This document shows, piece by piece, positions 54,792-64,000 of a stretch of DNA of 64,000 nucleotides; positions within the stretch are counted from its first letter, which is position 1, and each line of letters begins with the position of its first letter. The position numbers and the translations under genes were made by a program. Location: positions 62,001 to 126,000 of the forward strand of contig QKGS01000077.1 in NCBI GenBank assembly GCA_003250355.1, written 5' to 3'. The DNA is from Bacteroidota bacterium. Its GTDB lineage: Bacteria; Bacteroidota; Bacteroidia; Bacteroidales; SZUA-534. A model generated the notes under the pieces. That model saw only the letters and a list, made by a program, of their open reading frames with translations, ran no database searches and was not told the origin of the DNA.

Positions 54792-57700
54792 TTAGTAAGG
54801 AGTATACAACACTTTCTTAACCTCAATTCCATTTGCCGATTCCAATCGAACAAAATATACTCCGTATGTTAAGTTTGCTTCTGCAAATGAAATACTACCA
54901 TCTCCATATACACTACCGGCATAATACATTCGCCCATTTATATCGAAAACAGAAACATTAACATCGATTAAGTTTTCAGTATTTATATACAATATATTAT
55001 CGGTTGGGTTTGGATACACCATTATATCAGAAACCTCAGCTGCTTGCTCAACAGCACTAACACCGGAACCATATCCGAACGGATTGCCATGCACCTCTGC
55101 CGACGATGTCCAATAAGAAACAAACGCCGGATTGCCGGTAGGATTCTCTTCAACAGCAACAAGCGATACTCCACCACCATCGGGTTGAGTTGGCCAAGGC
55201 ATTTTATCATCGTAAGTGAAATCTATTATTACATTGCCTTCTTTTTTATACACTACTACCTGCTCGCCTCCATTCGACAGCTTATTCGAAAAATTACCAG
55301 AAGGCAACACACCATATCGGTCAAAAAAGTATGATGGCTTAGCTGCAACTACATAGAATTCGCCGGCTCCAAGTAATGTATTGTCGGGAAATTCGTAATA
55401 AATAGCAGAATCAATAACTAAGCCCGTTAAATTCATAGTTTCTGTGCTTGTATTTTTAAATTCAATGAACTCATACTTACTGTCATCAATAGTATCGAGC
55501 CCGTCTATTTCATCGAGTGGATGATAGTGAACTTCTGTTACTTTAAGCATAGAAAAGTCAACCTGTTCTTTAACAAAGCTTATCTTCTTCACCCCACTCC
55601 ATTTATTTTCATAAAATACTCTGGCATTTATATTTACTGACTCACTTATTGAAATAGTATTTCCGGAAACAACAGAATTAACTCCGCTTGCAACTGTTCC
55701 GCCTATAGTTCTCGGATCTGAACCATCGGTTGTATAGTATATCGTTCCATTGTTATTGGTGTTTTCAACCTTTATACTTACTGCTGAAGTTAAATCATTG
55801 ATTTCCGGCAATTCTGTATTTCCCGTTTTAAACAAAGGTGCATCAAGAGTTGAATATAATCCTGCTGCTGTTAGCTGGTCTATAAGTATATCGGTTCTGT
55901 ATGGGAAATAATTATCACGAATATCATTGAGTTCAGGCAGCCATGCATTATATTTTGTATACGGATCTACATCTTTCCATGTATATTGCGATGGTTTATA
56001 ATCACCCCACCTGGCCGACTCTGCTATAATAGCTTTATCTATCTGGCCAGCTCTATTATTAAAACGCTCTCTGTTTCTTTCCGGAGTCCATATACCGTTG
56101 CCTGTTAACTGATGCATGGCTCTGTCTGCAAACCGCTGCTTGTACTCAGCATTAGCACATAGCTTATGGTGTAACCACTGTGGGTGAAAATGCTCAAACT
56201 GGTCTACTGTCATTCTCTCGTCTAAAGGAATTGTATCATCGCCTATATTAACCCTGTTTTCATATAATCCAATACCCGGAATCCATTGCAACGAAGGGTC
56301 TGGCGGGCCAACAAACATAGCATGTTCGGCATCGTGGATATAGAATTTGAATCCATGCAGTCTGTCTTCACGATTTGTAACAGCATACATATTATTTATC
56401 CATTTATTTGCACCATCATTGCCTGCCCATTTGGTAATAGGAGAATCAAAATTACCGGTATAGAATATATTCATCATATAATCTATAAGGTTGTCGATAT
56501 CTACCAACACTTCACCATCTTTATCCATATTACCTTTTTCATCTTTACCTTCAAGTGCAAAGTAATTTTTATCAGATGCAAACCCTGTAAGTGTACGGTT
56601 ATACACTTCGCGCCATTTGTCGAGGGTTCCATCGGTAGCAGCTATCATATGTTCTTCTTCACTGGTATTACCTTCGTTACTCATTTTTATCACATCATAG
56701 TCATCGGAGGTACCACCCAGATAATCGGCCGAAAACCTTGCTTCTGAACGTTCCTGTGTCTGATATATACCCCAATACATACCATTAAGATACAGATGAT
56801 AATAACGACTGCGTGTATATGGCTGCCCTGCATCGCGCTGTGCATCGCGTGCAAATACCTCGCGGACAAATGTATTATGTTCAGAGTTACTAAAGTGCCA
56901 TGAATAATTCTGAGCGGTACGCAAATCAACTTTATCGAATTTATCAACACCTTCATCGCCAAAGAGTGGATACTTTAACTTTCCATTTCCATACTCCGAC
57001 CTGAAGAACAGCCTGAATGAATGCTTTGGCACATTATCGCCTCTACTGGCTCTACCTCTTATTCGCAAACCTGCATTTACTGCAAAGCCTTCTGTACCAT
57101 CGGGGTTTATAAGCTCAAAAGAACAATTGCGTTCCCATTCTCGTCCTGAGTTTTCTGCATTAACATAAATACCTCCATACCTTTCAAACAAGCTGTCGTT
57201 GTCAATAACTACCGATAATGTTGGAATATCTTTCAGAGCTATCTCAATACTGTCTTTATATAAATTATCTCCGGTAACATCGGTTGCCATATCGTAATAC
57301 ATTGACTGATTGTTTACCCAGTCATCCTCATCGTTGGTTGGCCATGGAGTGCCGGGGTTGCCCTGAGTTTTTACCAAACCTGTATAAATATATGTTCTTG
57401 ATGTTGGTAGCAAAGGATCAAAGCCTGATTTCTGTACAGAAGCTCTTATTACAACTCCAGGAGTTAATCCACGTACGCCACTGTAAGTACTAGCCGGATT
57501 TATATTTACGGTTACTGTTTGTCCGTAGCCTCCGGCAATACGTGTTCCCGAATATACCGGATTACTACCGTCAACAGTATATAAAATCCTGTACTCAGGG
57601 TCAGGATGACTAATTTGCAACGAAAAATTATTACTATAAAAACCTGATGGATAACTAAATTCTATGTCATCTATCTCCAGTTCACAAGTTATTTGTATAT

Positions 57701-58268
57701 CAAAATAAAAGTCACTTGATTCAGACTTCTGATTTAAACAACATACTGCTATTACGTTCTCCCCCTCTATTAATGGCAAATCTTTTGTATCGTATACTTT
57801 ATTCTGAAAGCTATCACCATTAAACCACGAAACCGATGTTAACTGACTGAAATTCTGGGCTATACTTTGATTAACCAAGCTTGCGGGTGCCAGCAAACTA
57901 TCAACAAAAACACCATTTATCCATATAGCATACCCATCGTCGATATATGTACCAATAGTTACAGACCTGATACTATCAATTTTTTCAACAGTGAATTTTT
58001 TACGCAAAAACAATGTGGTATAATTGTGTTGCATATCTGTTAATTCTGTTCCTTGAGTTTCTGAACGTCCGTAATGAAAGGGCGCTTCGGCAGATAACCA
58101 TGATGAATCATCAAACCCTGATGTATTCCAGTTTGCAGGCATAGAAGTTGCACTACTCCCTTTTAAATACTTAAAGCTACTTCCTGCCGGAATACTAACC
58201 TGCGCAGACAAATGGATACTTGCTGATACCATTAACGGATACAACAATAAAAGTCTCAGTTTTCTCAT
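54792..58268 (-). CDS. CotH-kinase family protein with T9SS sorting domain (copy 1)
   Basis: The protein has 1158 residues. A signal peptide (about 1-22) precedes a galactose-binding-like region, a chitobiase/FN3-like module (about 205-300; YTVDGSNPVYSG), a CotH kinase-like domain (about 345-790; GLRIRGRASRG, GIYQTQERSEARF, FYIHDAEHAMF), a second chitobiase-like module, a lamin-tail domain (about 903-1040) and a C-terminal type A T9SS tail starting YPNPTDN. CotH in Bacillus phosphorylates spore-coat proteins; here the domain would act outside the outer membrane. It is the last gene of the cluster and has its own 150-nt upstream gap. The central domain is nearly identical to that of the neighbouring paralogue. 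Confidence 0.88.
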   Translation of the reverse strand: MRKLRLLLLYPLMVSASIHLSAQVSIPAGSSFKYLKGSSATSMPANWNTSGFDDSSWLSAEAPFHYGRSETQGTELTDMQHNYTTLFLRKKFTVEKIDSIRSVTIGTYIDDGYAIWINGVFVDSLLAPASLVNQSIAQNFSQLTSVSWFNGDSFQNKVYDTKDLPLIEGENVIAVCCLNQKSESSDFYFDIQITCELEIDDIEFSYPSGFYSNNFSLQISHPDPEYRILYTVDGSNPVYSGTRIAGGYGQTVTVNINPASTYSGVRGLTPGVVIRASVQKSGFDPLLPTSRTYIYTGLVKTQGNPGTPWPTNDEDDWVNNQSMYYDMATDVTGDNLYKDSIEIALKDIPTLSVVIDNDSLFERYGGIYVNAENSGREWERNCSFELINPDGTEGFAVNAGLRIRGRASRGDNVPKHSFRLFFRSEYGNGKLKYPLFGDEGVDKFDKVDLRTAQNYSWHFSNSEHNTFVREVFARDAQRDAGQPYTRSRYYHLYLNGMYWGIYQTQERSEARFSADYLGGTSDDYDVIKMSNEGNTSEEEHMIAATDGTLDKWREVYNRTLTGFASDKNYFALEGKDEKGNMDKDGEVLVDIDNLIDYMMNIFYTGNFDSPITKWAGNDGANKWINNMYAVTNREDRLHGFKFYIHDAEHAMFVGPPDPSLQWIPGIGLYENRVNIGDDTIPLDERMTVDQFEHFHPQWLHHKLCANAEYKQRFADRAMHQLTGNGIWTPERNRERFNNRAGQIDKAIIAESARWGDYKPSQYTWKDVDPYTKYNAWLPELNDIRDNYFPYRTDILIDQLTAAGLYSTLDAPLFKTGNTELPEINDLTSAVSIKVENTNNNGTIYYTTDGSDPRTIGGTVASGVNSVVSGNTISISESVNINARVFYENKWSGVKKISFVKEQVDFSMLKVTEVHYHPLDEIDGLDTIDDSKYEFIEFKNTSTETMNLTGLVIDSAIYYEFPDNTLLGAGEFYVVAAKPSYFFDRYGVLPSGNFSNKLSNGGEQVVVYKKEGNVIIDFTYDDKMPWPTQPDGGGVSLVAVEENPTGNPAFVSYWTSSAEVHGNPFGYGSGVSAVEQAAEVSDIMVYPNPTDNILYINTENLIDVNVSVFDINGRMYYAGSVYGDGSISFAEANLTYGVYFVRLESANGIEVKKVLYTPY

Positions 58269-58320
58269 ATTAATAATATTTAGTTATTAAAATGTTACCA
58301 GAAACAGACTGATAACGGTT

Positions 58321-58354
58321 ATATATTTTAATACCCCCCGATATTAAAATATAT
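58321..58354. repeat. Perfect 13-bp inverted repeat with C6 loop
   Basis: The arms 58321-58333 (ATATATTTTAATA) and 58342-58354 are exactly complementary; the loop is CCCCCCGA. It lies 53-86 nt before the start of the second CotH gene (copy 1) and just past the terminator of copy 2, so it could be an operator or leader hairpin. Confidence 0.85.
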
Positions 58355-58357
58355 GAA

Positions 58358-58391
58358 ACAAAAAGACTCCATTAAAACAGAGAGCCTTTTC
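58358..58391 (-). terminator. Terminator of CotH copy 2
   Basis: AAAAGACTC pairs with GAGCCTTTT (one mismatch), with TTTTTG at the end on the minus strand. It lies about 28 nt after the stop of the 58419-61907 gene. Confidence 0.6.
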
Positions 58392-58418
58392 ATCTGTTTT
58401 CTATTCTAATCACTCAAA

Positions 58419-61400
58419 CTAAGGATTATATATTATTTTCTTTGTTTCAACTTTACCTTCCGATTCTACTTTAACAATGTACATTCCATAAGAAATTCCA
58501 TATTGCGAAAGTGAAATACCCTCCATATCCGACAGAGTATCCATACAACAAAGTCTGCCATTAAGGTCATAAATAGCAACATTCATTACTGAACCTTCTC
58601 TGTTACTATTTCTTACATATATCATATTATCAGTAGGATTGGGATATATCATATATGTATCTTCAACACTAATTTCCTCAACATTATCAGGCAAGGCTGT
58701 AATGCCAAAAGGGTTTCCATGTACTTCATCGGATGAAGTCCAGTATGCTATACTTGCAGGAAAACCTGTCGGATTATCTTCAACTGAAACCAGAGACATA
58801 CCCCTTCCATCGGGCTGAGTTGGCCATGGAAATGCATCATCATATGTAAAGTCAATTACATTCCCCACTCCTGCTTTATAAACCACAACACGTTCACCAC
58901 CGTTTGATAACTTATTAGAATAATTTCCGGAAGGCAATACTCCGTATCGGTCGAAGAAGTATGATGGTTTAGCTGCAACTACATAATACTCTCCAGCTCC
59001 AAGCAATGTATTTTCTGGGAACTTATAGTATACTGCTGAATCTAAAACCAGTCCGGACAGGTTTATAGGTTCTGATCCTGTATTTTTAAATTCTATAAAC
59101 TCATACTTACTGTCATCAATAGTATCAAGCCCTTCATAACCATCAAGCGGGTGATAGTGAAGTTCTGTAACTTTAAGCATTGAATAATCGACCTGTTCTT
59201 TCAGGAAACTTACTGTTTTCAATCCGCTCCATTCATTTTCATAAAATACGCGGGCACATATATTAACTGACTGACTTACAGATACTGAACCACCTGAAAC
59301 AATTGAGCTAACACCTGCTGATACAGCTCCTCCTATATCACGTGGGTCGGTACCATCAGTTGTATAATATATAGTTCCGTTTGCATTAGGGTTTTCCAGT
59401 TTTACATTAACTGTACCTGTAAGATTATTAACAGAAACAAATTCTGTTGTACCATTTTTAAATAAAGGTGCATCAAGAGTTGAATATAACCCTGCAGCTT
59501 TAAGCTGATCTATCAGTATATCGGTTCTATAAGGGAAGTAACCTGTTCTTATAGAGTTTATTTCCTCTAACCACAAACTATCCTTTGTAAATCCGTGAAT
59601 ATCGCCCCATGTTATCTGCGATGTTTTAAAATCGCCCCAACGTGCCGATTCTGCTATTATTGCCTTTTCAATCTGGCTAACCCTGCTATTAAACCTTTTC
59701 AGGCAGGCATCAGGTGTCCATACACCATTGCCGGTAAGTTGATGCATTGCCCTGTCAGCAAATCGTTGTTTATACTCATCATTATCGCAAAGCTTATGGT
59801 GTAGCCACTGAGGGTGGAAGTACTCAAACTGGTCTACTGTCATTCTCCTTTCTAAAGGGATTGTATCATCGCCTATATATACTCTGTTTTCATAAAGACC
59901 TATACCCGGAATATAACGCAACGACGGATCGGGCGGATCTACAAAAAGAGAATGCTCGGCATCGTGTATATAAAATTTGAATCCATGCAAACGGTCTTCC
60001 CTGTTTGTTATGGCATACATATTATTGAGCCACTTATTGGCACCATCGGTTCCAGCCCATTTAGTAATAGGGGCATCAAAGTTTCCTGTATAGAATATAT
60101 TTATCATATAATCTATAAGGTTATCAATATCAACAAGAACCTCACCATATGCATTCATATTACCATTTTCGTCTTTTCCTTCCAGAGCAAAATATGACTT
60201 ATCTGATTCAAAGCCGGTAAGAGTTTTATTATAAACCTCACTCCATTTATCAGTAGTTCCGTCGGTAGCTGTAAGCATATGCTCCTCTGCACTTGAGTTT
60301 CCTTCATTACTCATTTTTATAACATCATAATCGTCGGAGGTACCGCCAAGATAATCGGCCGAGAACCGCGCCTCGGAACGTTCCTGAGTCTGATACATAC
60401 CCCAGTACATTCCGTTAATGTATAAATGATAATAACGACTTCTGGTATACGGCTGGCCAGCATCACGCTGAGCATCGCGTGCAAATACCTCACGCACAAA
60501 AGTATTGCGCTCAGGGTTATTAAAATGCCATGCATAATTCTGAGCCGTTCTCAAATCTATTTTATCAAATTTATCTACCCCTTCATCGCCGAACAAAGGA
60601 TATTCCAGTTTTCCTTTTCCATATTCCGACCTGAAAAACATTCTGAAAGAGTGTTTTGGCACTCCTGATCCGCGGCTGGCTCTTCCTCTTATTCGCAGGC
60701 CTGCATTTATAGCAAACCCCTGGGAACCATCAGGATTTATAAGTTCAAATGAACAGTTTCGTTCCCATTCTCTTCCTGAATTTCCTGCATTTACATAAAT
60801 ACCTCCTGATGAACCAAATAAGCTATCGTTGTCGGTAATTAACGACAATGTAGGTATATCTTTAAGTGCTATTATTATACTATCCTTATACACAGGGCTT
60901 TCAACAACTTCAGGGTTCATTACATAATACATTGCCTGCCCGTTGGGACCACTCCCTTCTTCCGGCCATGGATACCCCGGATTATCCTGAGTTTTTACTT
61001 TCTCCGGAAAAATGTAAGTTCTCGATTCTGATATAGCCGGAGCATACCCGGTTTTCACGCCTGCAGCTCTTATTACTACTGCCGGAGTAATACCCCTTAC
61101 CCCTCCGTAAGTACTATCAGGATTTATTGATACTGTTACACTCTTACCAACCTGGCCTGTTATAACAGAATTTGAATACATAGGATTACTTCCATCAACA
61201 GTATAAGCAATTTTATATGATGGATCGGTATGAGATAATGTTAACTTCATATTGCTTTCATAGAAACCTGAAGGTAAACTAAAGCTAACACCAATACTAT
61301 CAACAGATACCGGAAGGTTACTCAGACTTGACATTTTTAAGTCAAAGTAAAAGTCACTCGATGTAGCCCCCTGATTCAATGCACACACAGCTATTATGTT

Positions 61401-61907
61401 TTCACCTGCAATTAACGGTAACGATGAAGCTGAATATATACGTTCACTGAAAGTACCTGCATTACTTCTTCTGGTTGCTGCTGCTAAACTAAGGTTGACT
61501 GTTGCTATCTGATTCAAAACCTCATCGGGAGCATTTTTACTTTCTACTAACTGTCCGTTTATCCATATAGCATAACCATCATCGCAATTTGTACCTATAA
61601 AAACAGACTCAAGCTCTGTCGGATTGCTAACAGTTATTGTCTTTCTCATGAATAACGTTGAATAACTATTACGCATATCGGAAAGTTCAACACCCTGCGA
61701 ATCAAATCCGAAGTAAAAAGGTGCATTCCCTGTTAACCAACCTGAATCATCAAATCCAGCTGTTTTCCAATCTGCCGGCAATGCTGTAGCTTCACTCCCT
61801 TTTAAATACTTATAATTTGCTCCGGGCAGAACACTAACCTGAGCCGGCAAATACATACTTATAAGAAGTATTGCCATGGTTGAATATGTTTGTATTTTGT
61901 ATCTCAT
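58419..61907 (-). CDS. CotH-kinase family protein with T9SS sorting domain (copy 2)
   Basis: The protein has 1162 residues and the same domain order as the 54792-58268 product: signal peptide, galactose-binding-like region, chitobiase-like module, CotH domain (about 355-800; GLRIRGRASRG, GMYQTQERSEARF, FYIHDAEHSLF), second chitobiase-like module, lamin tail, and T9SS tail beginning YPNPTDN near residue 1082. It differs mostly in the N-terminal 330 residues and the final linker. It begins 17 nt after the CotH lipoprotein stop, so those genes are one operon. A recent tandem duplication is inferred. Confidence 0.88.
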   Translation of the reverse strand: MRYKIQTYSTMAILLISMYLPAQVSVLPGANYKYLKGSEATALPADWKTAGFDDSGWLTGNAPFYFGFDSQGVELSDMRNSYSTLFMRKTITVSNPTELESVFIGTNCDDGYAIWINGQLVESKNAPDEVLNQIATVNLSLAAATRRSNAGTFSERIYSASSLPLIAGENIIAVCALNQGATSSDFYFDLKMSSLSNLPVSVDSIGVSFSLPSGFYESNMKLTLSHTDPSYKIAYTVDGSNPMYSNSVITGQVGKSVTVSINPDSTYGGVRGITPAVVIRAAGVKTGYAPAISESRTYIFPEKVKTQDNPGYPWPEEGSGPNGQAMYYVMNPEVVESPVYKDSIIIALKDIPTLSLITDNDSLFGSSGGIYVNAGNSGREWERNCSFELINPDGSQGFAINAGLRIRGRASRGSGVPKHSFRMFFRSEYGKGKLEYPLFGDEGVDKFDKIDLRTAQNYAWHFNNPERNTFVREVFARDAQRDAGQPYTRSRYYHLYINGMYWGMYQTQERSEARFSADYLGGTSDDYDVIKMSNEGNSSAEEHMLTATDGTTDKWSEVYNKTLTGFESDKSYFALEGKDENGNMNAYGEVLVDIDNLIDYMINIFYTGNFDAPITKWAGTDGANKWLNNMYAITNREDRLHGFKFYIHDAEHSLFVDPPDPSLRYIPGIGLYENRVYIGDDTIPLERRMTVDQFEYFHPQWLHHKLCDNDEYKQRFADRAMHQLTGNGVWTPDACLKRFNSRVSQIEKAIIAESARWGDFKTSQITWGDIHGFTKDSLWLEEINSIRTGYFPYRTDILIDQLKAAGLYSTLDAPLFKNGTTEFVSVNNLTGTVNVKLENPNANGTIYYTTDGTDPRDIGGAVSAGVSSIVSGGSVSVSQSVNICARVFYENEWSGLKTVSFLKEQVDYSMLKVTELHYHPLDGYEGLDTIDDSKYEFIEFKNTGSEPINLSGLVLDSAVYYKFPENTLLGAGEYYVVAAKPSYFFDRYGVLPSGNYSNKLSNGGERVVVYKAGVGNVIDFTYDDAFPWPTQPDGRGMSLVSVEDNPTGFPASIAYWTSSDEVHGNPFGITALPDNVEEISVEDTYMIYPNPTDNMIYVRNSNREGSVMNVAIYDLNGRLCCMDTLSDMEGISLSQYGISYGMYIVKVESEGKVETKKIIYNP

Positions 61908-61924
61908 ATCAATAAATAATAGTT

Positions 61925-63304
61925 TTACTTAATAATGCTATTTATATAAGCCTGTACTACCCCCTGCCTGTATTGCGAATGGAGCTTTATTTTTTCTACT
62001 TCCAAATCGAACTCCTGAGAGTTGCTTAACCATGTAAAACCTGTTTGTTCAGCATATATATGCTCTTGTAACAGCTCCTTGTATTTGGTATATAACAGAG
62101 CCATACTTTCGGGGGTATATATTGCCGATGAAAAATCATCAAGGTAATTATGATACGTATTTTTGTATTCTTTTATCGACAGTAGATTATTGATTAACGG
62201 CCAATATACAGAAACGTTATTCATAGAAAGGCTTAAAGCCGATTTTTTACCCGAAATAAGAGTTTTATTAAAATCGAATGGAATCCACACAAAGCCGTAA
62301 TAATTATACAGATAATAGTTTTTGAAATTATTACCGTATGAATCGCGGTTTTCAACCACTGTATTTGCCGCAAGGCTTTTTAAAAACAGGTTGACATTGA
62401 ATATACTCTCAATACTTTTTTTCCATGTAGTGGTATCCGACATTCTATCGGTGCTATGCAATATATTATAAAGTGTTTCAATATCGGAAAAGTTGTTTTC
62501 CATAATATTATTTGCTTTTCCTAATTCACCGGTATTGAATGTATTTTCGGCAAATGTTCCTGCCAGTCCGGTAGGTTCATACAAATTACCGTTGCTATTA
62601 CCAAATTGCATATCGAGCATAGTGTCGTCAATATCTTCAATAAGTGTATATATACCAAAGTATTTGCTACCCTTGCCATAATTGACATAAACCTCACAAA
62701 ACGATGCTTTTGGGGTATTGATACCAAAACTGCGATATAGGTCAGAAATAACCTTTTCGCGCATCATAGATTTATCGTTGGCATTGTTATATAAATTCAA
62801 TTGGCGAAAACCATAAAAACGTTGATTCTTCAGTCCCGGAATTATATCTTCATACTCTTCAAAATCGAGTTTAAACGATGTTTTATTTATACCATAACGA
62901 TATGAGTCGTAAAGGCTGTTAGTACCTTTTAGTTTTATACCTACATTGTACCACTGCCGCCCATTATAGTAAAATGAGCAAGGAATAGTAATTGGCGATT
63001 CCGAAAACACCACATTTCCATAGTTATCGGTTATAGCCGAAGTAGCAAGGTCACTAAGATTCTTCTGCATTGTATTCCACAAACTGCTGTCTATAACTAT
63101 ATCGAACCGTAACACTTTGGTGTGTTCAAATACCTCGGCATAGTTTGGTGTCGGTATTTTACCATGAGTTTCATAAGTCCATTGCGGATATAGCGACAAA
63201 TCAACATCGTCGGCCCACTCCGGCTCAACATAACGTTTACATGAACCAAACAGAATTGCTGTTATTATTAAAACCGACAGGTATTTTAGAGTATTTACTT
63301 TCAT
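61925..63304 (-). CDS. CotH-kinase family lipoprotein
   Basis: The protein has 459 residues. The signal peptide ends LFGSC (Cys22), giving a lipoprotein. The CotH domain covers the rest: VGIKLKGTNSL, SFKLDFEEY, LNLYNNANDKSMMREK, GIYTLIEDID, NRDSYGNNFKNYYLY and the metal-site-like IPFDFNKT. It is a small, single-domain member compared with the two 1160-residue paralogues. It starts 11 nt after the DUF2490-like gene stop, and is likely co-transcribed with the genes on either side. Confidence 0.87.
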   Translation of the reverse strand: MKVNTLKYLSVLIITAILFGSCKRYVEPEWADDVDLSLYPQWTYETHGKIPTPNYAEVFEHTKVLRFDIVIDSSLWNTMQKNLSDLATSAITDNYGNVVFSESPITIPCSFYYNGRQWYNVGIKLKGTNSLYDSYRYGINKTSFKLDFEEYEDIIPGLKNQRFYGFRQLNLYNNANDKSMMREKVISDLYRSFGINTPKASFCEVYVNYGKGSKYFGIYTLIEDIDDTMLDMQFGNSNGNLYEPTGLAGTFAENTFNTGELGKANNIMENNFSDIETLYNILHSTDRMSDTTTWKKSIESIFNVNLFLKSLAANTVVENRDSYGNNFKNYYLYNYYGFVWIPFDFNKTLISGKKSALSLSMNNVSVYWPLINNLLSIKEYKNTYHNYLDDFSSAIYTPESMALLYTKYKELLQEHIYAEQTGFTWLSNSQEFDLEVEKIKLHSQYRQGVVQAYINSIIK

Positions 63305-63315
63305 ATATTAACAGC

Positions 63316-63969
63316 TTAAAACTTCATTTCATAAACTACTTGAAAAATGTGGCGATTCAGATATTCTGTTTTAAAGTAATCGAACTTATATTCTGCTGCC
63401 ACACAGTTATTTTTGTTTATTTCATATTCAACAAATATTGCCGTTCGGTATTTTTCGAGCACATTGGTTTCGAGCAAATGAAATACTTCAAAAGCTATAC
63501 CGGGCGAAATATCTGATTTTTTAATATTGTATTTCAATGCCCCTTTATATCGGAATAGATGTTCGGGATTACTCTCGCCCAATGCAGCCATATATCTTAA
63601 TCTAACCGATGGTCTGAAACGCTCAATTTTTGTTTTATAAGCTAAATTAGCCATAGCACTATGGCTAATCTCATGCTTTGGCTCTTTTCCGTAATTACTA
63701 TTGAGCATAAAACGGTAATACGAACTAACCGAAAAACCTTTAAATGGTGAATATGCAAATCCGGCATCGTTTTGAAAACGGTTTAACCCAAAATCGTCGT
63801 TAAGCCTCAATTCGGGAGTAAGATCAAAACTCAGGTCATGGGGTAACTCTATACTTGCAGTATAGGTTAAACGGTACTGCTGTTCATTTTCAATATCTTC
63901 ACCATTAACGGTAAATGTGAAAAATGCAAATAATAAAACAAGTGAACAGATGCTAAATAACTTCAACAT
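63316..63969 (-). CDS. DUF2490-like outer-membrane beta-barrel protein
   Basis: The protein has 217 residues. A signal peptide (MLKLFSICSLVLLFAFF) precedes beta strands with alternating polar and aromatic residues (YRLTYTASIELPHDLSFDL, FRPSVRLRYMAALG) and the C-terminal VVYEMKF ends in Phe, as barrels do. This resembles DUF2490 proteins found beside CotH genes in Bacteroidota. I prefer the ATG at 63969; the upstream ATG at 63993 would put charged residues before the signal. The cluster probably continues beyond the window, where such loci often encode VTC-domain and DUF4956 proteins; that part is not visible. Confidence 0.72.
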   Translation of the reverse strand: MLKLFSICSLVLLFAFFTFTVNGEDIENEQQYRLTYTASIELPHDLSFDLTPELRLNDDFGLNRFQNDAGFAYSPFKGFSVSSYYRFMLNSNYGKEPKHEISHSAMANLAYKTKIERFRPSVRLRYMAALGESNPEHLFRYKGALKYNIKKSDISPGIAFEVFHLLETNVLEKYRTAIFVEYEINKNNCVAAEYKFDYFKTEYLNRHIFQVVYEMKF

Positions 63970-64000
63970 ACTATATTTTTCTATTATTAGCATCGAAGTA

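Noticed and set aside
54022-63984. A prophage or integrated element around the CotH cluster
   Set aside because: No integrase, terminal repeat or tRNA junction; the gene set is typical chromosomal Bacteroidota.

Overview
The window looks like chromosomal DNA of a low-GC member of the Bacteroidota, most likely a Bacteroidales or Marinilabiliales-like anaerobe or facultative anaerobe. The evidence is: promoters of the TTG-N19/20-TAnnTTTG type (best at 28034-28065, 43045-43074 and 50528-50558); almost no Shine-Dalgarno sequences; a SusC-like TonB receptor; a BatA-type von Willebrand protein; a FeoA-FeoB fusion; Rex; a eukaryote-like GT3 glycogen synthase fused to a short alpha-glucan phosphorylase; and two proteins with C-terminal type IX secretion tails. 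There is no prophage, CRISPR array, insertion sequence or rRNA. One tRNA gene, tRNA-Arg(ACG), is present.

Layout. 0-3 kb: the 3' part of a glycogen synthase/phosphorylase fusion. 3-8 kb: an RDD membrane protein, a BatA-like membrane protein and a TonB receptor. 8-11 kb: ferrous iron uptake (FeoAB plus its small Cys-rich partner). 11-19 kb: a lipoprotein, Rex, a flavin reductase-like protein, a MiaB-type methylthiotransferase and a 1269-residue propeller/SpoIIE-phosphatase sensor. 19-28 kb: a methyltransferase, an orphan chemotaxis receptor, Tpx, pyrBI, a Dabb protein, two unknown proteins, and an ECF sigma factor joined to a methyltransferase. 28-31 kb: a ParDE toxin-antitoxin pair directly in front of uvrA. 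31-36 kb: an iron/cobalamin-type ABC importer lacking a local binding protein, a MATE exporter and a split chromate transporter. 36-42 kb: citrate synthase and aconitase, a second MATE exporter, and a Cys-rich redox-family protein. 42-54 kb: tRNA-Arg, a MerR regulator, a PAS/GAF histidine kinase, pgi, ppnP, a glutaminyl cyclase-like lipoprotein, a YitT protein, an orphan AAA ATPase, ligA and a secreted unknown. 54-64 kb: a CotH-kinase cluster made of a DUF2490-like protein, a CotH lipoprotein and two 1160-residue T9SS-exported CotH paralogues.

Functional threads. Several genes fit life at low or fluctuating redox: Rex, Tpx, Feo, the flavin reductase and the oxidative branch of the TCA cycle (aconitase and citrate synthase as one unit). 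Glycogen turnover and pgi feed central carbon. The CotH cluster is the most distinctive accessory locus; a role in modifying surface or exported proteins is inferred from family knowledge.

Most unusual DNA. The gap between the ABC permease and ATPase genes (32232-32378) can be read as exactly 21 consecutive heptanucleotides ending at the ATPase start codon. The same heptamers recur between the two chromate-transporter halves (35482-35509). A perfect 20-bp inverted repeat built from TTGCGCA half-sites lies between the AAA ATPase and ligA. Further perfect inverted repeats occur at 42711-42775 and 58321-58354.
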